64,000 nucleotides of DNA from Novosphingobium sp. MW5 (GCA_025938935.1 JAPCWB010000001.1:1240001-1304000); one strand, 5' to 3'. Shown: positions 49,471 to 58,962, counted from the first letter of the stretch. Notes: a model not told the origin generated them from the sequence alone. Program-made: numbers and translations.

Positions 49471-50008
49471 ATGACTCGCCTCCCGCGCCTTTTTGCCAGC
49501 CTGGTCCTTGCCTATGTGCTGGGTTTCCTGTGGTTCGCGCTGGTGCCGCCCGGGCCTGCGGGGAACCAGCGCACCGATGCCATTGTCGTGCTGACCGGCG
49601 ATGTTGGCCGCATCCCCCGCGCGCTCGACATGCTGGGCAAGGGTGTCTCCAGTGCGCCTGTTCGTCGCTGGCGTCGACAAGTCGGTGAAGCCGCGCGAAT
49701 TCGCCGCCGAATATGGCGTTTCGGCCGGCACCATGGCCTGCTGCGTCGTGCTGGATTTCAAGTCGGTCGATACGGTCAGCAATGCCAGCGAGTCCGCCTT
49801 CTGGATCGCGGCCAATCGCATTCGCTCGGTGCGGCTGGTCACATCGGACTGGCATATGCGCCGCGCCGCGCTCGAACTGGCGCGAGTGGCACCCAACGAT
49901 CTCGAAATCATCCGCGATGCGGTGCCATCGCAGCCCGGCTTCGACACGATGGTCCTTGAATATAACAAGCTGCTCGCGCGCATGGCGCTCAGCGTGGTCG
50001 GAAAATGA
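49471..50008 (+). pseudogene. DUF218 (YdcF/ElyC-like) membrane protein, frame shifted at 49653
   Basis: Begins MTRLPRLFASLVLAYVLGFL, a signal anchor, then TDAIVVLTGDVGRIPRALDM, typical of DUF218. The frame leaves the family at CCAGTG (49649-49654). Family sequence resumes in the next frame (RLFVAGVDKSVKP, RSVRLVTSDWHMRRAALEL) and stops at 50008. Removing T49653 gives ...LGKGVSRRLFVAGVDK... and 178 residues, a normal length. DUF218 proteins take part in cell-envelope metabolism. Its stop overlaps the plsC start. Likely intact in the organism. Confidence 0.85.
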
Positions 50009-50709
50009 AACTGCTTATCGCGGCGGTGCGCAGCATCGCTTTCTACCTTGCCTTCTACCTTGGCTCGTTCCTGCTGGCGCTGGCGTCTGTTCCCGCAAGC
50101 TTTATCGCCCGCTCGCGCATGGCCGGGCTGGGCGCGATCTGGGCGCGCTGGCACCGCTGGTGCACGCGCCATCTGCTCGTCGTGAAAATCGTGATCGAGG
50201 GGCAGGTGCCCAGCGGCAAGGTCATCGTCGCGGGCAAGCATGAGAGTTTCTTCGAGGCGATCGACCTGCCCAACCTGCTCGATCGCCCGGTGCCTTTCGC
50301 CAAGTCCGAACTGCTCGACATCCCGCTGTGGGGCAAGGTGGGCAAGGCTTACGGCATGGTCCGGGTGGAGCGCGAACAGGGGGCCAAGGCCCTGCGCGCG
50401 ATGATGCAGGAAGCGCGCGCCTTTGCCGATGCAGGGCGGCCGCTGGTGATCTTCCCCGAAGGCACCCGCGTCGCGCCGGGTGAGGGGCCGCCGCTGCGTT
50501 CGGGCTTTGCCGGCATCTACAAGCTGGTCGGCCTGCCGGTCGTGCCGATGGCGGTGCAAAGCGGCCACATCTATCACCGCTGGATCAAGCGCAGCGGCAC
50601 GATCCGGGTGGCCTTCGGCCCCGAAATCCCCGCCGGCCTGCCGCGCGAGGGGATCGAGGAGCGAGTGCGCAAGGCAATCAACGCGCTTAACGCCGAACCG
50701 CGGCAATGA
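50005..50709 (+). CDS. plsC: 1-acyl-sn-glycerol-3-phosphate acyltransferase
   Basis: 234 residues with an N-terminal membrane anchor. Motif I GKHESFFEAIDLPN (HX4E, the variant common in alphaproteobacteria, in place of HX4D). Motif II-like GKAYGMVRVEREQGAKAL, motif III LVIFPEGTRVAPGE, motif IV GLPVVPMAVQSGH. It makes phosphatidic acid at the inner membrane. Starts inside the DUF218 stop and overlaps the Nramp start (50706-50709), so all three are coupled. Confidence 0.92.
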   Translation: MKLLIAAVRSIAFYLAFYLGSFLLALASVPASFIARSRMAGLGAIWARWHRWCTRHLLVVKIVIEGQVPSGKVIVAGKHESFFEAIDLPNLLDRPVPFAKSELLDIPLWGKVGKAYGMVRVEREQGAKALRAMMQEARAFADAGRPLVIFPEGTRVAPGEGPPLRSGFAGIYKLVGLPVVPMAVQSGHIYHRWIKRSGTIRVAFGPEIPAGLPREGIEERVRKAINALNAEPRQ

Positions 50710-51965
50710 CGGAGACCTCGTCCAGCAAGCGCGGCGCGCTCGAAGTGCTCGGTCCCGGCCTCGTCACCGGGGCGGCGGATGACGATCCCTCGGGCGTTGG
50801 AACCTACAGCCAGGTCGGCGCGCAATTCGGCTATTCGATGGGCTGGACGCTGGTCTTCGGCTTCCCGCTGCTCGCCTCGATACAGGCGATTTGCGCACGC
50901 ATCGGTGCGACGACCGGCATGGGCATCGCCCAGAACCTGCGCGAGCATTACCCCCGCCGCCTGTTGCAGGTCGTGGTGCTGATGCTGCTGGTTGCCAATG
51001 TCATCAACCTTGGCGCCGACCTTGGCGCCATGGCTGCCGCGCTGGCCCTGCTGATCCCGGGGCCGATCATGGCCTATGTCGTGGGCTTTGGCGCCCTTTG
51101 CGTCGTGCTGGAGATTTTCCTCAGCTACACCGTCTATGCCCGCGTGCTGAAATGGGCGACGCTTTCGCTGTTCGCCTATGTCGGCGTGGTCTTCGTGGCC
51201 GGCGTGCCGGTGGGCGAGGCGCTGAAGGGCATGCTGGTGCCCAGTTTCACCTTTGATCGTGAACACGCGATGGCGCTGGTGGCGATTTTCGGCACGACGA
51301 TCAGCCCCTACCTGTTCTTCTGGCAGGCGGGGCAAGAGGTGGAGGAACAGCACCGCCGGCACGTCAAGCCGCTGATGGTCAGCCCGACCGAGGCCGGCCC
51401 CGAAATCAACCGCATCCGCACCGACACACTCGTGGGTATGGGCTTCTCGCACCTCGTCGCGATCTTCATCGTCGTCGCCACGGCGGCCACGCTCCACGCC
51501 CACGGTGTGCGCGACGTAGGCAGCGCGGCGCAGGCGGCAGAGGCGCTGCGGCCAATCGCCGGAAACCTGGCCTTTGCGCTGTTTGCCATCGGCATCATCG
51601 GCACCGGCCTGCTCGCCGTGCCGATCCTTGCCGGCAGTGCCGCTTATGCGGTGAGCGAGACCTTCGGCTGGACCGAGGGGCTCGACCGCCGCCCGCGTGA
51701 GGCCAAGGCGTTTTACGGGGTCATTACGCTGGCCACGGTGGGCGGAGTGGCGCTCAACCTCATCGGAATCGACCCGATGAAGGCGCTTTACTGGGCCGCC
51801 GTGGTCAATGGCCTGCTCGCCCCGCCGCTGATGATCGTCACCATGCTGATCGCGCGCAATCCCAAGGTGATGGGCGAGCTGGTCATTTCCCGCAAGCTGG
51901 CCTTCGGCGGCTGGCTCTCCACCGCGGTCATGGTTGCGGTAGCGGCGATCTTCCTGCTGAGCTAG
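50706..51965 (+). CDS. Nramp-family metal ion transporter
   Basis: 419 residues, about 11 membrane segments. Helix 1 carries ADDDPSGVGTYSQVGAQFGY, so the canonical DPGN is DPSG. The helix-6 region reads FGTTISPYLFFWQAGQEVEE and lacks the MPH motif of classical Mn/Fe MntH proteins. It therefore belongs to the divergent Nramp-related branch, and the ion carried (Mn, Mg or other) cannot be stated. Last gene of the ftsE-ftsX-DUF218-plsC run; convergent with glpX across a large inverted repeat. Confidence 0.85.
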   Translation: MTETSSSKRGALEVLGPGLVTGAADDDPSGVGTYSQVGAQFGYSMGWTLVFGFPLLASIQAICARIGATTGMGIAQNLREHYPRRLLQVVVLMLLVANVINLGADLGAMAAALALLIPGPIMAYVVGFGALCVVLEIFLSYTVYARVLKWATLSLFAYVGVVFVAGVPVGEALKGMLVPSFTFDREHAMALVAIFGTTISPYLFFWQAGQEVEEQHRRHVKPLMVSPTEAGPEINRIRTDTLVGMGFSHLVAIFIVVATAATLHAHGVRDVGSAAQAAEALRPIAGNLAFALFAIGIIGTGLLAVPILAGSAAYAVSETFGWTEGLDRRPREAKAFYGVITLATVGGVALNLIGIDPMKALYWAAVVNGLLAPPLMIVTMLIARNPKVMGELVISRKLAFGGWLSTAVMVAVAAIFLLS

Positions 51966-52023
51966 AGTGAGTCCAGAAGCAACACCGGCTCCGCTGGTGT
52001 ATGTTCGCATCTGTACAGGGAGT

Positions 52024-52190
52024 CACGCAGAGGACGCAGAGGAAGAACAGAGACGCAGAGATGTTGTGCCTGCGGCAAAGCCGCTTCTTCGATCAGGCAT
52101 CAAGATTGGCGCCCACTCCGGAGAATTTCGGCAGCCTTCGGCTGCGCGCGACCTCTCTGCGTCTCCGCTTTCTTCTCCGCGTCTCTGCGA
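52024..52190. repeat. Imperfect inverted repeat (GCAGAG-rich), arms ~39 bp
   Basis: The left arm 52024-52062 (CACGCAGAGGACGCAGAGGA...) pairs with the right arm 52152-52190 (...CCGCGTCTCTGCGA), about four bases in five matching. Each arm also has an internal direct repeat of ACGCAGAG. About 90 bases separate the arms. It lies between the convergent Nramp and glpX genes, where it could act as a two-way terminator or be a mobile repeat unit. Confidence 0.65.
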
Positions 52191-52237
52191 GAACTATTCC
52201 CACCAAGCCGCACACGCCGCGCTTTCGGAAGCGCCGG

Positions 52238-53218
52238 TCAGCCGACCTTGCGGTGTTCGGCCTTGACCCAGCGCACGGTGCCGGTGCTGGCGCGCATGAC
52301 GACCGTGTGGGTGGTCATGGTGCCATCCTTGCGGCGCTTCACCCCGTCAAGCAGCGAACCGTCAGTCACGCCGGTGGCGGCAAAGATGCAGTCGCCCTTG
52401 GCCAGCTCGTCGCGGGTATAGATCTTGTTCAGGTCCTCGATGCCCCACTTGCGGGCGCGGGCGCGCTCGTCCTCGTTGCGGAACAGCAGGCGGCCGTTGA
52501 ACTGTCCGCCAACGCAGCGGAGCGCCGCTGCTGCCAGCACGCCTTCGGGAGCACCGCCCGAGCCCATGTAGAGGTCGATCGTGGTGTCTTCATTGGTGAC
52601 CGCGATCACGCCGGCCACGTCGCCATCGCCGATCAGCACGACACCGCAGCCCAGGCCGCGCAGTTCGGCGATCAGTTCGGCATGGCGCGGGCGGTCCAGC
52701 ACGCAGACGATGATGTCGCAGGGTTCGACGCCCTTGGCAGCGGCGACCGCCTTGACGTTCTCGGTCGGGCTCTTGGCGAGGCTGATGATGCCTTCGGGAT
52801 AGCCGGGGCCGACGGCCAGCTTGTCCATGTAGACGTCGGGCGCGTTGAGCAGGTTGCCTTCCTCGGCGCAGGCCAGCACGGCAAGCGCGTTCGGGCCGGC
52901 CTTGGCGGTGATCGTCGTGCCTTCCAGCGGATCGAGCGCGATGTCGATCTTCGGGCCCGAACCCTGGGCGCCGCCCACCTTCTCGCCGATGAAGAGCATC
53001 GGGGCTTCGTCACGTTCGCCTTCGCCGATCACTACGGTGCCGTCGATCGCCAGTTCGTCGAAGGCCTTGCGCATGGCTTCCACGGCGGCGGCATCGGCGG
53101 CCTTTTCATCGCCGCGGCCGACCAGCTTGCTGGCGGCGATCGCCGCTGCTTCGGTGACGCGCACCATTTCGAGTACGAGGACGCGGTCGAGAACCTTGCT
53201 GGCGGGTGTTGCGGTCAT
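52238..53218 (-). CDS. glpX: Fructose-1,6-bisphosphatase class II
   Basis: 326 residues. Family motifs: VIGEGERDEAPMLFIGEKVG, DIALDPLEGTTITAKAGPNA (metal/substrate binding Asp and Glu), SLAKSPTENVKAVA, and MGSGGAPEGVLAAAALRCVG. Lithium-sensitive phosphatase fold; gluconeogenic conversion of fructose 1,6-bisphosphate to fructose 6-phosphate. This would be needed for growth on the pectin sugars and aromatic acids handled elsewhere in the window. In this group glpX commonly neighbours hom, as here (hom at 54117, same strand). Confidence 0.95.
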   Translation of the reverse strand: MTATPASKVLDRVLVLEMVRVTEAAAIAASKLVGRGDEKAADAAAVEAMRKAFDELAIDGTVVIGEGERDEAPMLFIGEKVGGAQGSGPKIDIALDPLEGTTITAKAGPNALAVLACAEEGNLLNAPDVYMDKLAVGPGYPEGIISLAKSPTENVKAVAAAKGVEPCDIIVCVLDRPRHAELIAELRGLGCGVVLIGDGDVAGVIAVTNEDTTIDLYMGSGGAPEGVLAAAALRCVGGQFNGRLLFRNEDERARARKWGIEDLNKIYTRDELAKGDCIFAATGVTDGSLLDGVKRRKDGTMTTHTVVMRASTGTVRWVKAEHRKVG

Positions 53219-53293
53219 GTTCAGTCCGTGTTCAAAGAGGTGAGGGGAATGCTTGGCCGCGGCGCTTAAAGCGGGGAACTACGTTTGTCGAGA

Positions 53294-53743
53294 ATGTTGA
53301 ACTGGCGGTTGGCACTCCTCGCCTTTGCCCTGTCGTTATGGACACAGCCGGCTCTGGCCCAGCAAGCCGATGCGCCGGAAGAACAGGCAGCGGAAAGCAG
53401 CACAGAAGCTGCGGAGCCGGTTGGGCCGATCAACCTTTCGGTCACCGATACGCGCAAGAAGCGGGCGTGCTCGGGCCCGGGGCCCAATGGCGAGATCCTC
53501 GTCTGCGGCAAGGATGACGGCTCGGACGTGCGCGTGCCCGATGACGAACTTCGCACCGACGATGGCCTGCCCCGCGCGCCTTCGGTCGGTATGGAATCGT
53601 GCAAGGGCAAGGGCCAGAAGGGCTGTATCGGCTTTGGCCGGGTGCCGCCGCCGGTGCTCATCATCGACGTGAAAGCCATTCCCCTGCCGCCCAAGGGTTC
53701 GGATGCCGAAAAGGTGGCGAAGGGCGAAATCAGCGATCGGTGA
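53294..53743 (+). CDS. Small secreted protein of unknown function
   Basis: 149 residues from ATG 53294 (TTG 53285 is in frame). Signal peptide MLNWRLALLAFALSLWTQPA, cleaved near LAQQA. An acidic linker (APEEQAAESSTEAAE) is followed by a Cys-containing region (RACSGPGPNGEILVCGKDDG, MESCKGKGQKGCIGFG). The four Cys could form disulfides in the periplasm. No family recognised. Divergent from glpX. Confidence 0.7.
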   Translation: MLNWRLALLAFALSLWTQPALAQQADAPEEQAAESSTEAAEPVGPINLSVTDTRKKRACSGPGPNGEILVCGKDDGSDVRVPDDELRTDDGLPRAPSVGMESCKGKGQKGCIGFGRVPPPVLIIDVKAIPLPPKGSDAEKVAKGEISDR

Positions 53744-54116
53744 TGCGCCTTTGGCCCGGCCAGCCGCTGGCTGCCGGGGCGAATGCAACGGATGACCGGC
53801 GCGGGGTTGCCGCATTTTGTGCCCGGACTCGACGATCTTGGTCTTGGTAGTGAAGTGCGTCGAGATTTGATGCCGCCGGCCCGTGCGGACCCGTCTCCAG
53901 CGAATGACGCGGCGGAGCGGGTGGACGTGGCAGCTTGCCATTGCGAACGTTCGGACTTTGCCGGGACGCCCGCGCCGATCATCTCCTCCGCATGAACGCC
54001 CCACAAGGGACGGGCACCGGAAGACGGTTCATCCGATGCGCTGCAGCCGCTTCGAATGCTGGAGCGTATAACCTATCTGGTTATATGTAGGAAAGCGAAA
54101 TAACCAGAAAGCCCGT
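53744..54116. other. 373-bp intergenic stretch with one stem-loop
   Basis: No convincing gene. The only structure is TCTGGTTAT (54076-54084) pairing perfectly with ATAACCAGA (54100-54108), a 15-base loop, directly after the hom stop. It may end the hom transcript; there is no clear T run. Confidence 0.5.
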
Positions 54117-55428
54117 TCAGTTGCCGAGCAGGTGCATGACCAGCGGCGGCTGGGTCAGGCTTTCCGACCCTTCCAGCAGGCGCAGCGCCTCGCTCACCCC
54201 GCTTTCGGGGCCTTCGTGGGTGACGAGCGAAACGAGAACCTCGCCTTCGCTGCCGGCACGGCCCTGCTGGATCAGGCTTTCGATCGAAACCCCGGCATCG
54301 CGCATGGCGGCAGTGATCTCGGCCAGCACGCCCGGGCGGTCGGCGACGAGGAATCGCACATAGGAACGGCTGCGGCGGTGGCCGGTCTGGGCGGCCTCCA
54401 TCTTCTGCAGTTCCTCGACCGGGACCGAGAAGGCCGGACCGGCTTCGCCGCGTGCAATATCTATAAGGTCGGCAACGACGGCACTGGCGGTCGGGCCGTC
54501 ACCGGCGCCCGCGCCACTGGAACAGCAAGCGGCCAGAGAAGTTTCCTTCCGCCACGACCGCATTGGTCGCGCCGTCCACATGCGCCAGCGGGTGATCGAA
54601 GGGCACCAGGTGCGGCTGGACGCGCTGGAACAGGCGTTCCACCCCGTCGCCATTGGTATCGGTCTCGGCCATGCCGATCAGGCGGATGACGTAGCCGAGC
54701 GTCCGGGCCTGCGCGATATCGGCGGCGAGGATGCGGGTGATGCCGGTGGTTTCGACCGAGCGGAAATCGACCGCCGTGCCAAAGGCGATGGCGGCAAGGA
54801 TCGAGAGCTTGTGCGCGGCATCAGTGCCTTCGATGTCGAAGGCGGGATCGGCCTCGGCATAGCCCTTGGCCTGCGCTTCGCTCAGCACATCGGCAAAGTC
54901 GCGGCCCGTGTCTTCCATGGTCGAGAGGATGTAATTGCAGGTGCCGTTGAGGATGCCGTAAACCCGCTCGAACTCGTTGGCCGCCGCGCCTTCGCGCAAG
55001 CCCTTGATCACCGGGATACCGCCCGCGACCGCCGCCTCGAACTTGAGCGGGACCTTCGCCGCCTCGGCCTTGCTGGCGAGCTCCAGCCCGTGGTGCGCGA
55101 TCATTGCCTTGTTGGCCGTGACGAGCGCCTTGCCCGCCTCGATCGTGGTGCGCGCGCAGGCCGGGGCAGAGCCGTCCGACCCACCGACCAGTTCGACCAC
55201 CACATCGACATCGGCGCGCTCGCCCAGGATGACCATGTCGTCTTCCCAGGTATAGGGCGTGATATCGACGCTGCGCCGCTTGGAGCGGTCACGCGCCGAA
55301 ATGGCGACGATTTCGATCGGCCGGCCGGCACGCCGCGCGATCAGCGCCGCGTTCGCCTCGACCAGGCGAATGACGCCTGCGCCCACGGTGCCCAGTCCTG
55401 CCAATGCGATGCGAAGCGGCTCTGCCAT
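54117..55428 (-). pseudogene. hom: Homoserine dehydrogenase, frame shifted at 54516
   Basis: N-terminal NAD(P) domain RIALAGLGTVGAGVIRLVEA; catalytic/substrate domain VAGGIPVIKGLREGAAANEF, YGILNGTCNYILSTMEDTG, AEADPAFDIEGTDAAHKL. The frame derails at ...GRLLFQ. The family sequence resumes in the next frame as GAGAGDGPTASAVVADLIDI with a C-terminal ACT domain (GVLAEITAAMRDAGVSIESL). Deleting one base (A54516 on the plus strand, CACTGG to CCTGG) restores 436 residues, the normal size. Hom is essential for Met/Thr synthesis in most bacteria, so the shift is almost certainly an error. Confidence 0.95.
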
Positions 55429-55495
55429 GTGAATCCCTATGCCCTTTCGGTGCGCGCCCTAGTGCAGGGCAGGCGGGATTCCTAGCCCCGCAATG

Positions 55496-56374
55496 TCACT
55501 TGCGGTTGCGCTGGCAAGGGCCGAGGTCGGATAACACCTTGGCGTAGTCACCTACTGCCGCCGCCTTGTCCGCGTCAGTAGCGGAGAGGTTGGCCCCTGG
55601 CGGCAGGGCGCGGGGCAGGAAACAGGCGAGGCGGTACCAGACCAGCGTGTCGCGCTTGGGCGGCTGGCCCGTGGTGGCGACGATTTCCGACCAGGAAATG
55701 CCCCAGTGCGACGGCGCGCCATTGTGGTGTAGCACGGTGAGCGAGGCGGGCTCACCGTCTTCGGTCCTCAGGAACACCTGTGTCTCGCCTTCGCCGACCA
55801 ACGTTCCCGGCACATGAATCAGCTCCTGCACCCCGGTCACGCGGCGGGGAGCATCAGGGCCGTAAAGCTCGCGCAGGATCTGGCGCACAGTCTCCTCGCC
55901 GGTGGCGGTCCAAGGCACTTGGGCATCGGGCGCGACCAGCCGGATCTCTCCCGGGCGGTCCTTTACATGAGAGGCAAAGAGCAGGACCGACTGCTTGGCC
56001 AGCTTCGGCGGCTTGCCCTTCGCGTCGAGCTTCACGTCGGCCAGGTAGCGCAGCGCCTCGCCCACGGCAGCTGGTCCGGTAAGCAGGTTTTCGGTCACCG
56101 CCTCTACATATACGCGTGCCATTCCGGGACGCGATGCGGCACCCTGTTCGGGCTTGAGCACCGCGACCTTCCTTACCTTCGCGCGAAGGACGAGCTGGGC
56201 ATGGTCAGCGAGGTCGGCGTAATCGGCATAGGTCAGCAATGCGGGGCCGCCCGTGGCAGGGGCGGGCTGCGGCGATTCGGCGGCGCGGGATTCGGCGGTT
56301 GCGGACAGCCCCAGCCCGAGCAAAAGCGCTCCTGCCAAAGCCGTGCGGGCCTTGCCCATGCGCATCATTGTCAT
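55496..56374 (-). CDS. Secreted protein of unknown function
   Basis: 292 residues from ATG 56374; the frame is open ~190 bases upstream but the signal peptide starts here (MTMMRMGKARTALAGALLLG, then LGLSATAESRAAE). Mature start LLTYADYADLADHAQLVLRA. The central part is beta-rich (RVYVEAVTENLLTG, QSVLLFASHVKDRPGEIRLV). The C-terminal part has QVFLRTEDGEPASLTVLHHN and a Cys pair (RLACFLPRALPPG, GPCQRNRK). No known domain. Conserved-looking and periplasmic; sits between hom and tonB. Confidence 0.75.
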   Translation of the reverse strand: MTMMRMGKARTALAGALLLGLGLSATAESRAAESPQPAPATGGPALLTYADYADLADHAQLVLRAKVRKVAVLKPEQGAASRPGMARVYVEAVTENLLTGPAAVGEALRYLADVKLDAKGKPPKLAKQSVLLFASHVKDRPGEIRLVAPDAQVPWTATGEETVRQILRELYGPDAPRRVTGVQELIHVPGTLVGEGETQVFLRTEDGEPASLTVLHHNGAPSHWGISWSEIVATTGQPPKRDTLVWYRLACFLPRALPPGANLSATDADKAAAVGDYAKVLSDLGPCQRNRK

Positions 56375-56732
56375 TTCATATCTCCAGGCCGATTCGGCGA
56401 ACCTACGCGATTCCAGCAGTTTTGACCGCTGACCGATAAGTTTTGCCCTTAACTTCCGTGAATCATGGGTTAACACATATTCGGGGTGGATTAAGGCGTT
56501 GCGCGCCCTTTGACTCGGCGTTAAAGCACCCGGAAAAGCTGGCCTAGAAAACAACAAGGCCACAAGGTTCGCCCGTCGGGGCTTCGGGACCCGACAGGGG
56601 TACCGTAATGACCGGCAGGGCGGATTAGTTAAGAATTCGGCCTCGGCGCGTTCGCTACGCGGGTGTGCTGGGGCGGAGAGGGGTGTCTGGCTTCAGATGT
56701 CCTGGGACTGTAATTTGGAGTGATGCGTCTGA
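56375..56732. other. Upstream region of the tonB operon
   Basis: 358 bases without a gene, between divergent genes. It contains a stem GTCGGG (56575-56580) / CCCGAC (56590-56595) in the presumed tonB leader. I could not fix a promoter or a Fur-like box by eye. Confidence 0.4.
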
Positions 56733-57395
56733 ATGGCTTACGCTGACCAACAGGTATCCGGTAACCGGATCACCGCATTCATCGTTGTTGCCCTTCTGCA
56801 TGTCCTCGTTGGCTGGTTGCTCGTGAGCGGTCTCGCTTACGAAGGGCTTACGAAGGTCGTGAAGAAGGTCACGACGATCGACATCAAGAAGGACGAACCC
56901 AAGAAGGACGAGCCGCCGCCGCCGCCGCCTAAGAAGGCGACGCCGCCGCCGCCGATCACTGCGCCGCCGACCAAGCTGCCGCCGATCACGCCGCCGCCGT
57001 TTTCTGCACCGCCGCCGCCGCCGATGGCTCCGCCACCGCCGCCGCCGCCGCAGGCTCCGCCGCTGGCTCCCCCGGCACCGGCCGCTCCGCGCGTGCAGCC
57101 CAAGCCGGCCCAGCCGAAGGGCAACCCGGCTTCGTGGGCGACCACCAATGACTATCCTTCGCAGGCACTTCGTGAAGAACGCCAGGGCACGACCCGCTTC
57201 CGCGTCACCGTCGGTCCCGACGGCCGCGTAACGGATTGCCAGGTGACCGGATCGAGCGGCAGCCCGGATCTGGACAGCGTCGCCTGCGCCAAGATCAAGG
57301 CCCGCGCCCGCTTCACGCCGGCAACGGACGGGGAAGGCCAGCCGACCACGGGTTCGTATTCGAACGCGATCCGCTGGGTCATCCCGAAGGACTGA
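56733..57395 (+). CDS. tonB: Energy transducer TonB
   Basis: 220 residues. One N-terminal membrane anchor (ITAFIVVALLHVLVGWLLVS). A Lys/Pro spacer of about 80 residues with repeated PPPPP and KKDEPKKDEP blocks spans the periplasm. The C-terminal TonB domain (~140-215) has NDYPSQALREERQGTTRFRV, GPDGRVTDCQVTGSSGSPDL and ARARFTPATDGEGQP. It energises the TonB-dependent receptors, including those at 12760 and 41305. First gene of tonB-exbB-exbD-exbD. The long GC-rich proline tract also creates long spurious antisense frames. Confidence 0.95.
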   Translation: MAYADQQVSGNRITAFIVVALLHVLVGWLLVSGLAYEGLTKVVKKVTTIDIKKDEPKKDEPPPPPPKKATPPPPITAPPTKLPPITPPPFSAPPPPPMAPPPPPPPQAPPLAPPAPAAPRVQPKPAQPKGNPASWATTNDYPSQALREERQGTTRFRVTVGPDGRVTDCQVTGSSGSPDLDSVACAKIKARARFTPATDGEGQPTTGSYSNAIRWVIPKD

Positions 57396-57408
57396 TATTT
57401 TTGAGCTT

Positions 57409-57430
57409 GGCCCGGCGTTCGCGCCGGGCC
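57409..57430 (+). terminator. Stem-loop between tonB and exbB
   Basis: GGCCCGGCG / CGCCGGGCC, a perfect 9-bp stem with a TTCG tetraloop, 14 bases after the tonB stop. No T run follows, so it is more likely an mRNA-stabilising or attenuating hairpin than a full terminator. Confidence 0.6.
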
Positions 57431-57476
57431 CGTGACACCAATCTGATTACCAGTTTTACTTGAGAGGACTATTCGC

Positions 57477-58247
57477 ATGGTTTTTGAACTTCTCGCCCAG
57501 GCAGCGGGCGCAAGCGCCACGCCGCAGAACAAGTTCGGCTTCTGGGAGGCTCTGGAGCAGGGCGGCGCCATTGCATATGGCACCGTCATCATCCTCGCCA
57601 TCATGTCGTTCGGCTCGTTCTTCATCCTGATCACCAAGTGGATCGATCAGAACAAGATCCTGAAGCAGGGCCGCGAACTGCGTGCCAACTTCTGGCGCGC
57701 TCCCTCGCTGCGTGAAGGCGCTGCGAAGCTCGACAAGAACAGCGCATGGCGCCAGATCGTCGACGACGGCCTCGCCGCTGAAGAAAACCACGGCAAGATG
57801 ACCGACGCCCTTGAAGCCCATGACTGGCTGCACGGCTCGCTCTCGCGTTCGGAAGCTGCGATCAACTCGCGTCTCGCTTCGGGCCTGCCGTTCCTCGCCA
57901 CCGTCGGTGCAACGTCGCCGTTCGTTGGTCTGTTCGGTACCGTGGTCGGCATCTACCGCGCGCTCGTCGCCATCGGCATCGCCGGTTCGGCCTCGATCGA
58001 CAAGGTCGCCGGTCCGGTCGGTGAAGCTTTGATCATGACCGCACTCGGTCTGCTCGTCGCCGTTCCGGCCGTGCTTGCCTACAACTACCTGCAGGCCCGC
58101 AACAAGAACATCTCGGAAATGCTCTCGGGCTTCTCGACCGATGTCCTGGCCTACATCAACTCGAAGGGTGCTGTGCGCCCGGCGACGATCGCACCCGGCA
58201 AGCCGGCTGCAGCCAAGCCCGCTCCGGCAGCTCCGGTTAAGCCCTGA
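57477..58247 (+). CDS. exbB: ExbB/TolQ-type proton channel protein
   Basis: 256 residues, MotA/TolQ/ExbB family. First membrane segment IAYGTVIILAIMSFGSFFIL; a long cytoplasmic region; then LPFLATVGATSPFVGLFGTV and VGEALIMTALGLLVAVPAVL, the two helices lining the proton path, with the conserved Thr/Glu positions. C-terminal Ala/Pro/Lys tail. GAGAGG precedes the start. Works with TonB and ExbD to harvest proton motive force for outer-membrane transport. Confidence 0.95.
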   Translation: MVFELLAQAAGASATPQNKFGFWEALEQGGAIAYGTVIILAIMSFGSFFILITKWIDQNKILKQGRELRANFWRAPSLREGAAKLDKNSAWRQIVDDGLAAEENHGKMTDALEAHDWLHGSLSRSEAAINSRLASGLPFLATVGATSPFVGLFGTVVGIYRALVAIGIAGSASIDKVAGPVGEALIMTALGLLVAVPAVLAYNYLQARNKNISEMLSGFSTDVLAYINSKGAVRPATIAPGKPAAAKPAPAAPVKP

Positions 58248-58263
58248 GCCCCAATGGAGAGGA

Positions 58264-58289
58264 CGGCGGGAGTCCATGCGCTCCCGCCG
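58264..58289 (+). terminator. Stem-loop between exbB and exbD
   Basis: CGGCGGGAG (58264-58272) pairs with CTCCCGCCG (58281-58289), 9 bp with an 8-base loop and no T run. Probably tunes relative expression of exbB and the exbD genes. Confidence 0.5.
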
Positions 58290-58364
58290 GTGGGATCCGG
58301 GTCTGTGCCACATCGGCATGAAGCAGGCCCGACCCGGCAGAACGAACAGGATAGGAAGTAAACT

Positions 58365-58898
58365 ATGGCGATGGCAGTAGGCGGCGGCGGACAAGAGAAG
58401 CCGATGTCCGACATCAACACGACGCCGCTCGTGGACGTCATGCTGGTGCTTCTGATCATCTTCCTGATCGCGGTTCCGGTCGCGATCCAGACGATCCAGA
58501 AGCTGAAGATCCCGATTTTGGAAACCGTGGAATCGAAGGATAAGGTCGAAAACCTCCTTATCACCGTTTCCACCACCGACGATGCCGGGCGCAGCTCGGG
58601 CGATCCGGGCTATGAAGGCGCAAGCCGGAATGGCGAATGCCGCGTCTATTTCAACAACATCACCCCGGTGACGTCGGACGAACTGGCCAAGATCGCTTAC
58701 GAACGCCTCGACAAGATCATCAAGCGTGAAGGTGGCCCCGAAGCTCTCCGCGCCAACCCGGAGAAGATCCCGCAGGTCCACATCCGCGGTGACGTGAACG
58801 CTCCGTGGCGCTGCGTGGCAGGCACGATCTACAACGTGCAGATCGCCGGTTATCCGACCGTCGGCTTCATTTCGACCCCGGTGGATCCCAACGGCTAA
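58365..58898 (+). CDS. exbD: ExbD biopolymer transport protein, copy 1
   Basis: 177 residues. MSDINTTPLVDVMLVLLIIF contains the single membrane helix with the proton-carrying Asp (LVDVMLVLL). The periplasmic domain is longer than in the other copies, with SSGDPGYEGASRNGECRVYF and a second Cys in NAPWRCVAGTIYN, a possible disulfide. AGGAAG upstream. It is the most divergent of the three ExbD proteins here. Confidence 0.93.
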   Translation: MAMAVGGGGQEKPMSDINTTPLVDVMLVLLIIFLIAVPVAIQTIQKLKIPILETVESKDKVENLLITVSTTDDAGRSSGDPGYEGASRNGECRVYFNNITPVTSDELAKIAYERLDKIIKREGGPEALRANPEKIPQVHIRGDVNAPWRCVAGTIYNVQIAGYPTVGFISTPVDPNG

Positions 58899-58962
58899 AC
58901 GGCCCGCGGCTCTCATCTGCCCGGCGGCTCAAACCGCCACGCGTATTCAGGAGTAAGTTCCA

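Noticed and set aside
52001..53269. Plus-strand frame of 422 codons
   Set aside because: It is antisense to glpX and runs through the inverted repeat; no protein family features.
57456..58916. Long minus-strand frame opposite exbB/exbD
   Set aside because: Shadow of well-identified genes; no motif or ribosome site.
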